DNA from: Verticillium longisporum
Lineage: Eukaryota; Ascomycota; Sordariomycetes; Glomerellales; Plectosphaerellaceae
Assembly: GCA_019188255.1 (NCBI GenBank)
Contig: JAETXT010000001.1
Location: 2,480,001 to 2,544,000 of the forward strand
Direction: 5' to 3'
Length of the DNA stretch: 64,000 nt
The notes under the pieces were generated by a model, which saw only the letters and a program-made list of their open reading frames with translations, did no database searches and was not told the DNA's origin. The translations under genes were made by a program, and so were the position numbers. How positions within the stretch are numbered: the stretch's first letter is position 1; every line of letters begins with the position of its first letter. Shown here piece by piece: positions 45,926 through 58,420 of this stretch.

Positions 45926-48083
45926 ATGTCGACCCAGACATCGTCGGCGCCCCCTTTCCCTCAAGGATGTATTTCTGCCCGGGACATACTCGACGGCAAA
46001 CCTAGGCCAGGCGATTTGGTAAACATTGTTGCGATGGTCAAGGATTGTCTTCTACCAATCCCTACAAACGGACAGGGTAAGCCTCCATTGCCCAGTACAG
46101 TCTAGGTCGGTAGCTGCTTCAGGCAATCTAACGCGATCCCTAGACTTCAAGTCTACCTTGAGGCTTTTTGACCTTTCTACCCAAGATGGATTCGAAGAAC
46201 TGTCACTGGTGATTTTCCGCCCTGAACATCTCATGCCGCGTGTCGGCGCCGGGGATGTCATCATCATGCAAAGTGCCAAGCTTCAGCGATACAAGGGCGA
46301 TTTGTCACTTGTCACTCATCATCGGACTTGTCTTCATGTTTATCAAGCTTCTCTCATTCCTCAATATCCTCAGTCGGCCAACTCGGCGCTGAAGCCTGAC
46401 CCCAAAAACCCTACATCCAAGCCGCTTCTGCACGCCGAGGCTTTCGTGTCATGGTTGTACCACTCCATCAACAAAAGCAGCGTGCCGAGTGAGGCACAGT
46501 TTCGCGAGAGAGCCGAGCAATCGCTTAACCTGAAGGACAAGTTCAGTCGTCTAGAACATGTTCGGGAAGGGAAGTTCTATGATCTAGTCGTCCAGGTTGT
46601 GAGGGAACCTTATGATCTCGTGGATAAGGCTACCGTCTGGATCACGGACTACACTGAGAACGAGACATCTTTTCCCATGACTGCAGGCTGCGAGGAAAGC
46701 GACCCATACAACTACACACCCGCAAAAACGACTAATGCGAGCCAATCCTCTACCTCGGCTTTTCAGGGCCCCTACGGCAAGCGGTGTATGCAGTTGACAT
46801 GTTTCGAAACGCATGCCGCTTTCGTCAAACGTTGGGTCCATCAAGGCGCCTATGTGCGACTCAAGAATATCCAGATCAAGTACGGACACAATGGCCAATA
46901 CCTCGAAGGCTTCCTTCGCCAAGACCGGGAGGCTTCCTTGTTCAAGGTCCAGATCGAGGTTCTCGAGACCACCGACGCAGAAAACACCGACGTACACCTC
47001 AAGGAACTTATTCGACGGAAGCGGGATTACTTCAAGGGGAGGAAGAAGGACATCAAACTCGCCAGCGCAGGGGCGACCGGGAGCCAAAAGCGATCTGTTG
47101 CCGAGGAGTCCGGGGGCCAGAAAATGAATGCAAGAAAGAGAAGAGCTCTTCAGCGAGCCGCAATTTCGAGTAACGTGTCGCCAGACGGTGACAATGCGCA
47201 AGGACCAGTGGCTGATTTGAACGGATATGGTGAGCTGGTGTTCCTGTGGCTCCGTGCTTTTATGAAGCTGACACGAGCAATGACAGTAAGATGTGCGAAC
47301 GAGGACCAACCCGCAAGCAACATCAAGAGTCTGATCAAGCGGGTCCATTATTCCACGACAAGCCACGGCACCGCAATGGACATCCAGTTACCCTTTACAT
47401 GTCTGAAGTATCGCGTCAATGCCCGGGTGATCGACTTCCACCCACCGAGGCTTCTGGATTTCGCCTGTTCGCGCAAACGATCAGAGACAGACATCTTGTC
47501 TGACTGTAGCAGCTCCTCGTCAGACATGGATGAGGAGGACAACGGGGTTTTGAACAGTTCGGAGGTGGTTTGGGAGTGGCGCTTCGCGCTCTCGCTCCAG
47601 GAAGCCTCTGCGCCTGGGCAGCAAAAAGATGGCACACCCGAGACTGTCTGGGTCTTTGTAGACAACGGGGAAGCAGAGCACCTGACGGGCCTGACGGCCT
47701 GCGATCTCCGCAAACACCCTGATACCCTCAGTCAACTTCGCGAGAGGCTGTTCACTCCCTGGGGCAATCTGGAGGAGTTGAAATCCAAGCAGACAGCCAA
47801 GCCCAAGGCCAAAAAGCCGCCCCCCAAGCCGAACAACGGACCACCACCAGACAGTTCGGATGAAGAGGCCGTCAAAAAACGACGAGAAGCAGACACCACA
47901 GCGGGCGATGCCCACGGCTCTCCCAACCCGGGACTGGCCCCGCAAAATCGGCCTTTCAGCTGCTGCGTACGACAATACGGCGTGAGGGTTCCGGAGGAGG
48001 ACCCTCAGAAAGCGAATGCTGGAGAGGGCAAGCGTTGGGAGCGGGCCTACGGGCTTTTTGGCACCAAAGTGCCCTATACATAG
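45926..48083 (+). CDS. POT1: Telomere single-strand DNA-binding protein POT1
   Basis: Exons are 45926-46076, 46144-47229 and 47287-48083, giving 677 residues. The first OB fold joins across intron 1, and splicing gives NGQDFKSTLRLFDLS, then EELSLVIFRPE. The telobox-type segment GAGDVIIMQSAKLQRYKGDLSLVTHH follows. A second OB-like fold (FYDLVVQVVREPYDLVDKATVWITDYT) ends in SLFKVQIEVLE. Intron 2 (57 nt, in frame) is called because it restores GYVRCANEDQP before the third conserved region LPFTCLKYRVNARVIDFHPPRLLDF. The C-terminus is Pro/Lys-rich. POT1 binds the G-strand overhang, controls telomerase and blocks the damage response. It is divergent from importin alpha. Confidence 0.88.
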
Positions 48084-48533
48084 AACGGGTTAAAGTATGG
48101 ATTCTGAAACAGAGGATGCTGGCGATAGGAAGACTGGCCACACGACTGGAGGTATTCACCAACACGACGCTCACAACGGAACATAAGAAACCCCAGCGCG
48201 ATGGGCATAATGGAAGCTTTTTTCGAGGCACAAGAATAAGCAGGTCATGAAGCTTCTCCCAATATACAAACAGCACCGTAAAATCGCGACGTCCTGTAGC
48301 CTCAACGCCGGAAGCTGCAATCACCCGATCGCCCCCGCCCGCCCCCTTGGCGTCAGGGGCTATTCTCGTGACCCAGAAGAAGAAAGACAGAAACCGGTTC
48401 CCCCCTACGTTTCCCGTCCAGACCGAACACCACAAGAATGAAAGAACACTAGTCAGAGACGTGTGATGTCCGGGCGGGAGCTGAGGTCCTCATTCCCCCC
48501 ACCCCCTTCTCGAAATATGGAAACATTTCAGGC
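48084..48533. other. Intergenic, convergent 3' ends of POT1 and SCC3
   Basis: 450 bp. Nothing recognisable beyond short open frames. Confidence 0.55.
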
Positions 48534-51500
48534 TCAGTCGCCCAGCACGCTATCCACCTCGCTCTCCGCGTTCGCGGACCTGTCGTCGTCTCCTTTCTCG
48601 TCCTCGGGCTCGTCGTCCTCTGCCGATAACAGCTCCCGCCGGCGGAGATCTTCTCTTGACCCTTCCTCGGGCTCGGGCTCCTCTTCGAACGGGTCCTCGG
48701 GCTCCTCGTCATCGACGACAATCTCCTCGCTGAGCGCCGCCGTCGGCTTCTTGCTCGCCGGGGCAGCCTTCTTCGCCGCCGCCGCCGCCGCCGTCGCTGC
48801 CGTCTTGGAGGCCTTGGATTTTCTGCCGTACAGCAGCGCGTCGACCTTGGCTTCGTCCAGGTACGCCACGACCTCGGCGTAGTTCTTGCCCAGCTTGGAC
48901 TGGTTCCGCAGCAGGCGCCTGCGCAGCCTACCGGCGTTGGGGCCCGACTTGTCGATGACCTGGCGCGCGATGGCCATGACGAACTTGGCCGCGAGCTCGC
49001 AGAGCGAGCGCTCGGCCTTGAGCTCGTTCACGAAGCGCTGTTCCTTTGTGAGGCCCTCGTCTTCGTCCTCGTCGTCCGACTCCTCGTCGTCGATGGGGTC
49101 CTCGTCGTCGGCGGGCTCGTTGAGGACCCTCTTGGTTCGCCGGGCGTAGCTGCGCTCGATGCCGTCAAAGATAGAAATGAGCTCGGGCACGAGGGGGACC
49201 ACCTCGCCGACGGAATTGGCAAGCTTCTTGTACTTGGTAGGCTTGCCGGCGGCTTCGGTCCAGTCGCGCAGGGAGGCAAAGAGGGTGTACATGTCGCACA
49301 GGCTGCCGGTGGCGTAGAGTCGAATGTCGTCGATGATGACCCGCGAGGAGAGCGTGTTGATGAGGTTGTCTTGGAAGATGCCGCGGACCTTCTGTAGCTG
49401 GTCGACCTCTTCGGACGACATGTCGGATCCTGTCCGGACCAGCTTCTCGATGCGGTGCAGCTTCCACATGAAATAAAATTGGCAGGCCTTGATCGCCCAT
49501 GACACGAGCTCGTCTTCCAACTCATCAATGTCGTCGTCAATGGCGACGAATGTTCCGCGATTCACTATGCTCGCGAGAATCTCGATAGGTGAGGCTTCCG
49601 AGTCGGCCGATCGTCCTTCCGCCTCCATGACGTCGACGCAGTCGGCGACGCTGGCCAGGTTGCTGATCTTGTTGACCACGGTCGAGAGATCTGTCAGATG
49701 CTCCGCCGTGAGGTCGCCGCGGTCGCCAATCTCGCAAGTCTTGTCAAAGTTTCTGAGCGAATTGATCGCATTCTCCCACAAGAGGGCCAACTTGCTGTCG
49801 GTCAGCTCCTCCAACTCGTCGTGCTGGCGGACGTGAGACAAGGCAGCTGTCGCCTCGGCGAGGACGTCCTTGTCGCCGTGCCTGTTGAACTGGATGCTGA
49901 TCTCATCAAGAAGGTGCTCATAGCGGGAGGAATCCTGACGCAGCTGTTGGAAAACGTCGAGCTTCAGGGCATGCTCCATTCGCAGCACGATCTTGGCGGT
50001 GGAGGGATCGGCGCCGAACTTGTTGAGGAGGCGGGGAATCATGGCAGCCAGCTCCAGGGCAGTCTCTTCCTGCGCGTCCGAGTTCTCATGGCGTCCGGAT
50101 CGCTTCGCGTCAACGGGCTGGCTCAGTGCGAGGGTCACGGCAGCGGCCATGACCTCGAGCAGCGCAGCCTCCTCCGAATCATCAGGGCGGATGAGGTTCT
50201 TGATGGCCGTCTGCGAGTTCTTCGCCTTTGATTTGGACTTGGAACTGACGGTGTGGTCATACAGCAGGTAGCCCGCCAACAGCTTCCAGTCTCGCACCAC
50301 CTGTATCCTCTCGTAGAGGACGTGCGCGGCGACGGATATTCTCGTGGCGGGTGCTACGGCTCGCATGATATCGGCAGCGACGCTGGCGTCGTGGAAGTCG
50401 GGACTGCCCAGCTCGTTCTCGACCTGCGCATCGAATGCGACAATATTTTCGGCGAGCAGCTTTATGTGAAGCCACTCTTCCTGCGGCGACTCATAGCCGA
50501 GCACGTCGCTGCCACCCAGAGCTTCCTCTATGGCGTCTTTGCCACCAAGCGCATTGCGCTGGTCGTCCAGGCTCGCGGAGACCAGGTTGTCGAAGAAGGT
50601 GGCAGCGGCCTTCCTGACGCGCAGCTCACTGTCGAAGATGAGCCTGCCGACGGCGTCAACCTCGTCGGGCTCGAGCATGCCGTCCTTCCGCAGCGTGTCG
50701 GCAACGCCAATGGCGGCAACGCGCACCGAGACCTCTGCGTCCTTGGTCGCGATCTCAATGAGACGTGGGCGGAACCTGTCGACGAAATGACCGAGCTGTT
50801 CGACGCCCGTCTTGAAGATGCGGCCGAGCTGCTTCAGCACCTCTTGACGCGTCGATGCGACGACATCGGACAACATCCACCCGAGGTAGCGCAGGTGGCC
50901 GGGTTCCATAAACACGGACGGCAGATCTTGCACCCAGATGCCAAGAGCCTCGGCGCATTCGGTCCTGATGCGGGGGTCGACGTCTCGGTATCTGTGAACA
51001 AAGGTGGTCTCGAAGAAATCCTTCATCTGGTCGTTGCAGATCGCGCGGTATGCATTGGCTTGCTCGAGGCTCTGTTGCATTTCAGCCACCTTGGTCTTGT
51101 TCTTCTGCCTCTGGCTCGCAGAGATTTGGTGCTCGATGGTGGAGATTCTCTTGTCGAGGAGAACGGCGGTATCTACAAGGCCAGACACGATGGACAAGAT
51201 GGCGGTCGTTGCCGTGTGTCGGAACGGACGGAGTGGTGAGGAGGACATGGAGGCTATCCAGCGCGATATGTTCTCCATGAGCACGGGCTCCTTGTACAGG
51301 ACTTCCGTCTCGTGCAGCGTCGTGACCAGCGCTTCAAAGAATTCTCCAAACAGCTCTCGGAAGGAGCGAATTCCCTTGGCACGAGAGATGAGGGGGTATT
51401 CGGTGATGCGTTCCTGCGAAGAAGAGGCATGAGCACGGGGGGCACAGTCACGATGAGGAGCCAGGGAGACGCAGGCAGGACGAGACGCACCTCTTGATAC

Positions 51501-52223
51501 AGTTCTTGCAATTCGCCCAGGCGGTTGTCTGAGTTATCGGGGTCGCGAATGTCGTCATCTGTGATTTTGTGCTCGCAGCCGCAGACCTGCAACACAAAGT
51601 TGACGAGGTCTCTGAGTGCGCCGGCGTCGTCCTCGCGGTATCTCTTGAACCAGTCATCGGCGGCGTCATCTGACGAGCGACCAGGCGTGAACACATCGGC
51701 TGTGGTTCCATGTCAGCCCAGGGGCCTTGGCAGTGGCCAGAGAGAAGGAGGAGGAGGAGGAGCAGCAGGAGGGGAGTGCCTTACCGTAGAGGTCATCCTG
51801 GCCGGGCTTGCCAAAGTCGGCAATGGCCACGGTCTTCTTGGGTCGCGTCGGCAGGCTCGAGGCTTTGGTGAGCGCGGCCGAGGGCAGGCCGTTGGTCTTG
51901 GGCTTCTTGGTGGCGCGTCCGTCGACGGCCGAGGGTTTGGCTGGTTTGGGCGCCGGCTTGCGTTGTTGCTGTTTCTGTTTGTCTTTGGGTCGGGGTGTGG
52001 GTTGGTCGTCGGTCGCGTCGCTCATGTCGCGGGCATCATCAGAGGCATCCTCTTCGGAGTTCCCATCATCGTCTTCGGAATTCTCATCATCGTGATCGGC
52101 GGTCCTCTTGCGCTTGGTGGTGAGGGCGGGCTCGGGACTGAACTTCTCGGGCGCCCGCACGACGCGTCCAGAGCGGCGACGCGACGCGGACTCGGGCTCC
52201 GGGGAGGCTGTCGCGTTGTCCAT
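48534..52223 (-). CDS. SCC3: Cohesin subunit SCC3 / STAG (Irr1, Psc3)
   Basis: Exons are 52223-51785, 51699-51491 and 51413-48534, giving 1175 residues. The N-terminal ~145 residues are disordered and charged (SASRRRSGRVVRAPEKFSPE, an acidic Asp/Glu block, poly-Gln). Exon 2 carries the STAG entry (WFKRYREDDAGALRDLVNFV, CGCEHKITDDDI). It is followed by YPLISRAKGIRSFRELFGEFF and the HEAT-like core with FVHRYRDVDPRIRTECAEALGIWV, the stromalin-conservative domain that binds the kleisin Rad21/Scc1. The C-terminus is highly acidic with alternating Lys (EDPFEEEPEPEEGSREDL). The start at 52223 is favoured; a frame-extending ATG ten codons upstream is less natural. Frame and splice sites are intact. 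Confidence 0.92.
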
Positions 52224-52762
52224 GGTGATGGTGTGTGTCCAAACCGCTAGCAATGAAGATCTGTGTCTGTGTCGTTTGTCGCGACACTCGCGGAGAGGGG
52301 GGAGTGGGTGTCTTTCCGTGATGCGACGCAGAGCTGAGTGCGTGGGTGTCGCGTAATTGCCTTGAGAGCGGGCCAGATTATTTGGACTATCGTGGTTGAG
52401 GCGAATGGGTGGGCGCGGCAGCTGCTTGACAGTGAGTGGACGGGGGTGGGGGGCTTACGGCGACACCAGGCCCCTGGGCGCCAGGGGGAGGGGGGTCTGT
52501 GATGTATACAGTACGGGGATGGACACAGGCACAATGTACGCACTGTCGCTGGTGCGGTCGACCCCGCTGGCTCTGAACGGCAAGACCTGAGCACCACAGG
52601 TACCTAGGTACCTAGGTACCTGCTTGATCTTTTCGCTAGAGAAAGTTCATCAATAGCAACGGCCTCGTAGCGTGCCATTTGCTCGAGCCTACGCTTCCAT
52701 GCACCTCACACCAGCCAGCCAACCTCTCTGCCGGTGTGGCTGCCGCAGAGCCTCCACGGCCC
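52224..52762. other. Divergent promoter region of SCC3 and UreD
   Basis: 539 bp, with the ACCTAGGT cluster at 52597-52622. No gene was found. Confidence 0.55.
52597..52622. repeat. ACCTAGGT/GGTACC palindromic cluster
   Basis: GGTACCTAGGTACCTAGG continues as GTACCTGC, about 140 nt upstream of the UreD start. Confidence 0.85.
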
Positions 52763-53785
52763 ATGGACTCGCCGTTCCCCAAATCATCGTCAGCGCCCGG
52801 TGAGGGCCGCATCGTCGCGCGGCTGCTGCCCAACGGCCAGCCCGGCTTCGAGTCGATCACGTACCAGTATCCGCTCAAGCTCATCTCGCCGTCCCTGACG
52901 GCCGGCGAGAAGAGCGCGCTCGTGTTCCTGCTGTCCTACGGCGGCGGGCTCGACGGCGGCGACCACGTCCATCTCGAGATCCTCGTGCGGCCCGACGCGC
53001 GTCTGAGCATCGTCACGCAGGGCCACACGAAAATCTTCAAGGCCGCCTCCAAGACCATCGTCACGCGCCAGGCGCTGCGCGCCCGCATCGCGGCGCACGC
53101 CGGCCTCTGCCTGCTGCCGGACCCCGTGCAGCCCTTTGACGACAGCGTCTACGAGCAGACGCAGCTCTTCACCCTCGCCCCGACCGCCTCGCTGTGCCTC
53201 CTCGACTGGGTGACGCAGGGCCGCTCGGCGCGGGGCGAAGACTGGGGGTTCGCACGGTGGAAGGGCCGCAACGAGATCTGGCTCGGCGGCGACGACGGCG
53301 ACGGCGACGGCGACGGCGGCGAGACCCATGCTGCGGGCGCCGCGCGGCTGCTCGTCAGAGACACGGTCGTGCTCGACGAGCGGACGTCCGCGCTGACGGG
53401 CAGGCCTCTGCGCGGATCCATGCACGGCCACGGCGTCTTTGGGAGCCTCCTCTTGCGAGGGCCCCAGATGCAGAGGCTGGGTGAATTTTTCCTCGCCGAG
53501 TTTGGTCGTCTGCCCCGCCTCGGTGCGCGCGACTTCAGGACGGTGGAAGCTCGAGAAAAGGAGGAGACGGACCGGTCGACCGAGGACTCGTGGCGTCTGC
53601 AGAGGCTCGCCATGGAAAAGCAGCACGCCGTCCTGTGGTCGGCCGCCAGTGTCCGGGGTTGCGTCGTCGTCAAGTTTGGCGCTGCCACGGTCGAGGGCGG
53701 CCGTGTATGGATTGCCCACATGTTGTCGAGGGAGGGAAGCATCACGGAGCTCTACGGAGACCAGGCCATGATTTGTTTGCGGTAG
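52763..53785 (+). CDS. ureD: Urease accessory protein UreD
   Basis: Single exon, 340 residues from the ATG at 52763. UreD acts with UreF and UreG to deliver nickel to apo-urease. Family landmarks: ESITYQYPLKLISP at the start, VFLLSYGGGLDGGDHVHLEILV, IVTQGHTKIFKA, then LLPDPVQPFDDSVYEQTQLF. SLCLLDWVTQGRSARGEDW and GVFGSLLLRGPQM follow in the second half. An Asp/Gly repeat (GGDDGDGDGDGGETHAA) near residues 174-190 looks like a local insertion in a loop. Cytosolic, no leader. The coding region continues to MICLR at 53785. It is divergent from SCC3 with 540 bp between the starts, so the two share an upstream region. Confidence 0.93.
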   Translation: MDSPFPKSSSAPGEGRIVARLLPNGQPGFESITYQYPLKLISPSLTAGEKSALVFLLSYGGGLDGGDHVHLEILVRPDARLSIVTQGHTKIFKAASKTIVTRQALRARIAAHAGLCLLPDPVQPFDDSVYEQTQLFTLAPTASLCLLDWVTQGRSARGEDWGFARWKGRNEIWLGGDDGDGDGDGGETHAAGAARLLVRDTVVLDERTSALTGRPLRGSMHGHGVFGSLLLRGPQMQRLGEFFLAEFGRLPRLGARDFRTVEAREKEETDRSTEDSWRLQRLAMEKQHAVLWSAASVRGCVVVKFGAATVEGGRVWIAHMLSREGSITELYGDQAMICLR

Positions 53786-54265
53786 TTTTGCAGCGTAATG
53801 CATCAAGAATCATTGAACACGTCCCATTTTCTCATTCACTTCTTTAGTTACCCTCCTTCTCAGATGCATCGACAGCACCATGGGAGGGGCAGTCGGTACG
53901 TAGTATACGATGATGCTGATGGCCTCGTGCCCCACCACTGTGCTAATCCCTGTCCACAGCAGCGGCCCTTGCATCGGTCTGGCGCATGTCCAAAAGCTGC
54001 CCCGCGAATTCGATTTGAGCAAAGAATTAAACTGCACCTGCCATGATCGCCAACTTGTATTGTATAACAAGCGTGCCTTCCGACACATACACCGACACAG
54101 GGGCCTCCAGGCACTTGACTATCACCGAAGAAAGAGCCAAAACCCTCGATTGACTCATCCCAACGCCTCACAGCTGGCAGCTGGCAGCACCTTCGGAAAA
54201 AAAAAAGAAAAAAAAACCCCCGAAACCTCGTCGCCTCCAACCCCCCACCCACAAGCTGCTCAGTC
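53786..54265. other. Intergenic
   Basis: 480 bp with an A-run near 54198-54218, just upstream of RPC53. No gene was seen. Confidence 0.55.
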
Positions 54266-56038
54266 ATGGCTCCGGAGGCCAGAGGTCGGGGTCGACCTCG
54301 TGGCCGCGCCGCCGGGGCTGCCACACGCGGTAGAGGCCGTGGCAGGGAGGGCGCCGCAGCCGGAGCCACGCCCGCCGAGAACACAGACACAGCCGCCGCC
54401 GCCGAAGCGACGACGCCAGCAGCAGCAGCAGCACAACACCCCGTCGTCACCACAGCCCCAACCGACGGCAGCGTGCCCCCGTCGACCCGCGGCGAGACGG
54501 TCGCGAAGCCCACGCGAGGACCGCTGGCCGGGCGCCGACCGCGCAACATTCGCCGAGACGAGGCGTCGCGCGACGCCCTGGCGCGGCAGGAGCAAAGCAA
54601 GGAGAACGCGCGCGCCAAGGAGGAGGCGCGGAACCAGGCGCGCACGCGCGGCCGCAGCCAGAGGAGTCGAGGCAGCGCCATGGGCCGCGGCGGTGCCATG
54701 AGCAGAGGCGGCGGCGCCGCGGCCAGCGGCCCGTTTTCCCAGTTTCTCGAGAGTACGTTTTGTCCCTTCCGTCCTCGCGCCGTGTCTGTCGCGCATACAC
54801 ACGTCGGGGCATGGTTCCCGCCCTCTTTTATTTATTGCTAACGGGTCTGTGTTCCAGGTGCTTCCGGTCGAGCGGGCGGTTGGGGCGGCGGAGGCGGCAG
54901 TGGAGGAGGCGCCGGGGGGTCAGGCTTCGGCAGCACGGCGCGCGGCGTCAAGGGCGAGGGCAAGCCTGGCTTTGGGCCGTCGGGGCTATACGACGTCGAG
55001 GCGCGTATCAACGCCGACCGGTTCGCCGGCATGCCTCCGAACCGCGAACCCGACGCCTCGGATGAGGCGACGGCCGCGCTCATCAACGCCGACCCCGGTG
55101 CCCGCTGGCCCATGGGCATCCTCCGCGTCGATCGCAAGGAGGAGAAGAAGGCGCTGGCGACGACGGCTGAGCTGGAGGCAGAGGAACACGCCCAGGACGA
55201 GGAGAGCCTGTATGTCGAGGGCGAAGACAGGGCGAGGCCCAACAAGCCGCAGCCGGCGCAGGAGGACGATGCCGTGTGGCACGCCGCGCCTAGGGGCGTC
55301 ACCGACGTCAAGGCAGAAGGCGACGCCGACGTGTCCATCGATTTCGATGCGCACGACAAGTCACAGGCCGCCGAACCCATGGAGATTGACTCCAAGTCCG
55401 TGTCCCCCGTCGGCGATGGGCCTGCCGAGCGCAAGCCGAAGAAGAAGGCCGCCCTGGACACAGAGACGGAGATGATGACGGCCGACATGAGAATGTTGCT
55501 GAGCGAGCTTGGTCCGGCCGACGACGGAAGCCTGACCCACAACAGGGACGGTCGTCTATATCTGTTCCAGTTCCCGCCTGTCCTGCCTCCGCTGCACGTC
55601 ATTTCCGGTTCGTCCGTGGTCAAGTCGGAAGGGGACGACACGGTCATGCTGGAGCAGGGTGCCGGGGGCTCGATTGACCTGACAGGCAGCGACGAGCAGA
55701 AGAAACCCAAGGTTGAGGGCGAAATCAAGGTGTCCGTGTCAGAAATGGCTGAGAACCTCAAGCAGGGCGGCATGATTGGCAAGATGAATGTGCGCAAGTC
55801 GGGCAAGGTCGAGTTTGACTGGGGCGGCTGCACCCTGGAGCTTGGTCCGGCCGCTGGCATGAACTTTCTGACGACGGCTGTCATCATCGAAGAGGCGGAC
55901 GAGAAGGCCAAGAACGCAGAACACGGCGGTGACGCCTACGGCATGGGCAAGATCATGGGCCGCTTTGTCCTGGCGCCACGGTGGAGTGATGAAGAGGAGT
56001 GGGTCGTGGACCCTGAGGACCTCAAGATCGACGAGTGA
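54266..56038 (+). CDS. RPC53: DNA-directed RNA polymerase III subunit RPC53 (RPC4)
   Basis: Exons are 54266-54752 and 54858-56038, giving 555 residues. The N-terminus is an AT-hook-like stretch (RGRGRPRGRAAG) followed by low-complexity Ala/Gln/Pro and Arg/Gly-rich segments (GGGGGSGGGAGG). The C-terminal ~150 residues carry the RPC4 domain: DGRLYLFQFPPVLPPL, GGMIGKMNVRKSGKVEFDWGG, and MGRFVLAPRWSDEEEWVVDPEDL. With RPC37 it forms the Pol III TFIIF-like heterodimer used in termination and reinitiation (family knowledge). The first-exon stop is skipped by a 105-nt intron with a GTACGT donor. The TFIIIC B-block subunit at the other end of the window belongs to the same system but is not linked. 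Confidence 0.9.
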
Positions 56039-56826
56039 GTCTTGTTTACGGGGCAGTTCGCTCTGGCGTTCATAGACATATACATATGCCCGGACTACAT
56101 CGAGGCGGTGAAAGGGACGCAGGTGCGCCCACGCAAAATGGAGTTGGTTCAATTTATACCTTAGAAACAGGTGGCAGATCATACAGAGGCTTACTGGCTG
56201 AGGGTACTTCTCAATACGAAGCAGCAAATGCCAGAGGCGGAAATATACCCTTCCTCTTTACTCCACTGGTTCAAATCATATAAAGCCAGGCAGAGAGCTG
56301 TCTAGCATGGTTGAACTGGTGACATCACTGCATTGGTTCATTGGCGCCCGAAGAAAGAACAGACTGCGTATACACTAGTCACCCAATTGCATGATCGTCA
56401 CTCGCTGTCGGGAAGGCGAGAGAATCCCATTGCCTGGTTTGTGGTACCGCGGAAGTGCAACTGCTTCGGGTAACATGTCACGTCCAGTCGTGGCATCATG
56501 GTGGAGTATGACAAGACAAGTCCCCTTTGTCATTATTCACGATTGATTCCAAGAAATATCCATCCGAAAAAGAACCGCAGTCGTGTCGTAGGTCCCAAGT
56601 CGGAACCCCGTTGGCTCTTCTTCAGAACGCCTGTTCGCCAGCCATCTATCAATCCCAGACTTATGTACATGATACATGGTGCCTCTCCCAAGTCAATGCA
56701 AGTTCCGATGATGTGTTTTTTTACCAGCGCCCAGAAAACCCGTCGCTCCGTGAAGAGTGGAAAGAGGAAAACAGAGCCTAGCGATCGACATCCACGAAAT
56801 GGCAGGTCTCTTGTTTCTCGGATCCA
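56039..56826. other. Intergenic, convergent 3' ends
   Basis: 788 bp. Open frames overlap on both strands. Nothing supported. Confidence 0.5.
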
Positions 56827-58420
56827 TCATCGCCTGCCGCTCAATCCCACGCGGCCACTATGCTGACTCTGTGCGTCCATCTCATCCAGGTCGTCCGAGG
56901 ATACGCTCGGTGAGCGCAGTCTATCCCCCGTCCACTTGTCGACGCCCCCAGCGCCAGGGCCCTCGATAACATACACATCGCTGTTGATGTAGTTCCTTCT
57001 CGCAGGCTGAGAGCCGTCGTCTTGCAAGCTTTCGTGCACTTCGATACTCTTTGATTTCTTTCTTCGGTGCTCAAATGGCGGCGGCCGCAGTAACACGCCT
57101 GGCGCCGCTGGGTCAAATGGCGACATGCTCAGGGGTGACATGTGTAACGGCGGAGGATTGGATTTAATGCTCAATGTCGCATACGACCCAGAGGACTTCG
57201 CTTCGGCCAATTCTATGTCGACGGCGGTCAGTTCGCCGTGGCCGTACGCCGGCATCTTTCCAGCGGATCGTTGTGTGCCAGACCGCGCTGTGCCACTAGG
57301 GCCAGGTGTACGTCCGGTAGATTCGAAGCCGTGCAAGCGGAAGAGTCGAAGAAGCGGCCGGATCGTGACGAGACTGGCGGCAACGATGGCGACGCCTGGT
57401 TCGACAAGAGTCCAGACCATGGCATCGGTACCAGCGACTAGGAGACCGGGTCAGTAGTCACGGAATAATGGATGAGCCAGGGAAGAAAGGATTCGTCTTA
57501 CAGAGGATGTCGTCGAGATCGTTCAAGTCAGCCAGAAATTTGAGCCTAATCAACGTCGCAACGCTGGCACTGTGGATGGAGTGAGTGCTGTACGGTACAT
57601 TTCGGTGCTGGGTTGCTCGGGTGGGCAACTTACAAGATACCCAAACTCAAGAGTAAAATCACAGATATCTTGGCAGGCGCGGTCATTTTCACCTTCCAAA
57701 TCATGGGTATGGGCATGAGGGCACTGTTGAAATAGTTAGCGAGGTTCTCGGCGGTTGATGCGCGCGTGCGCGCATGGCGGGCTGACTGACTATAGCCAGT
57801 CACTCAAGATGGTCATGACGGAGATGGAGTAGGCAGCAGAAACGATGTGATCAGGCGTCACACAGGTCGCGTCTTGAATGGTGTAGTCCCACTGAGCCTG
57901 AACGGGGTGGCATTGGAAGATGTTCCAGAAGAATATGACGAGGGTCCAGATCATAATGATGGCCAGGCTGATGTATATCGTCCAGATATATCCCTTTGAG
58001 GTGGTCAGGCGTAAGAGAAAGATGCCAACGCTGAATTTGATGAACATCATGTTCAAGACATACGTGGCGGTAGCGAGGGCTTGATACTTGAAGGCGTGTG
58101 CGATTTAGTTGTTGTGGACAAACATGGAGCTGTCGGGACGCGACAGAACTCACCATCAGGGCCCTGATCTCCCGGGACTGTTCCAGCGCCTTGTTGTGCA
58201 TGCCAAGGCCATTGTCAACGCCGGCGAGGATGAAGACGCAGGAGGCGGTGAAGATGAGCTGGGCAACGAGCATGAGCCAGTCGTCGGCCTGGTAGGCCTT
58301 GGTCAAGATGGCGCGCACATAGGTGCGCAGTATGACCGAGACCCAACTGAGGACGAGGAAGGTGATGGCGGTAGCTACGAGGGCTCCTCCATGATCTTCG
58401 GTCAGATCCACCCCGGCCAT
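56827..58420 (-). CDS. Seven-TM rhodopsin-fold membrane protein, PTH11-like
   Basis: Exons are 58420-58154, 58086-57791, 57723-57634, 57569-57502 and 57437-56827, giving 443 residues. Introns are 64-67 nt, and each junction restores a conserved motif: SDWLYALMPIPMIWKVKM, LSLGIFASVATLIRLKFLADL and DDILFAGTDAMVWTLVEPGVAIVA. These fit the large fungal rhodopsin-like family that includes the PTH11 type. The N-terminus is short, with no CFEM domain. Seven hydrophobic helices are followed by a ~180-residue cytosolic tail rich in Ser/Pro with several acidic and Arg-Lys segments (EHRRKKSKSIEVHESL). Probably a plasma-membrane receptor or sensor. Its ligand and coupling are unknown, and a G-protein link is inference. 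Confidence 0.85.

Noticed and set aside
45926..48083. POT1 as a hint of a nearby telomere
   Set aside because: No TTAGGG-type repeats anywhere in the window. Gene position has no bearing on the protein's site of action.
50253..51239. 328-codon plus-strand frame
   Set aside because: Antisense to the SCC3 core, with no domain of its own.
10502..53785. Cyanase and UreD as a nitrogen-release cluster
   Set aside because: They are 42 kb apart with many unrelated housekeeping genes between them.
52790..53806. 338-codon minus-strand frame
   Set aside because: Antisense to UreD, Arg/Ala/Val-rich shadow.
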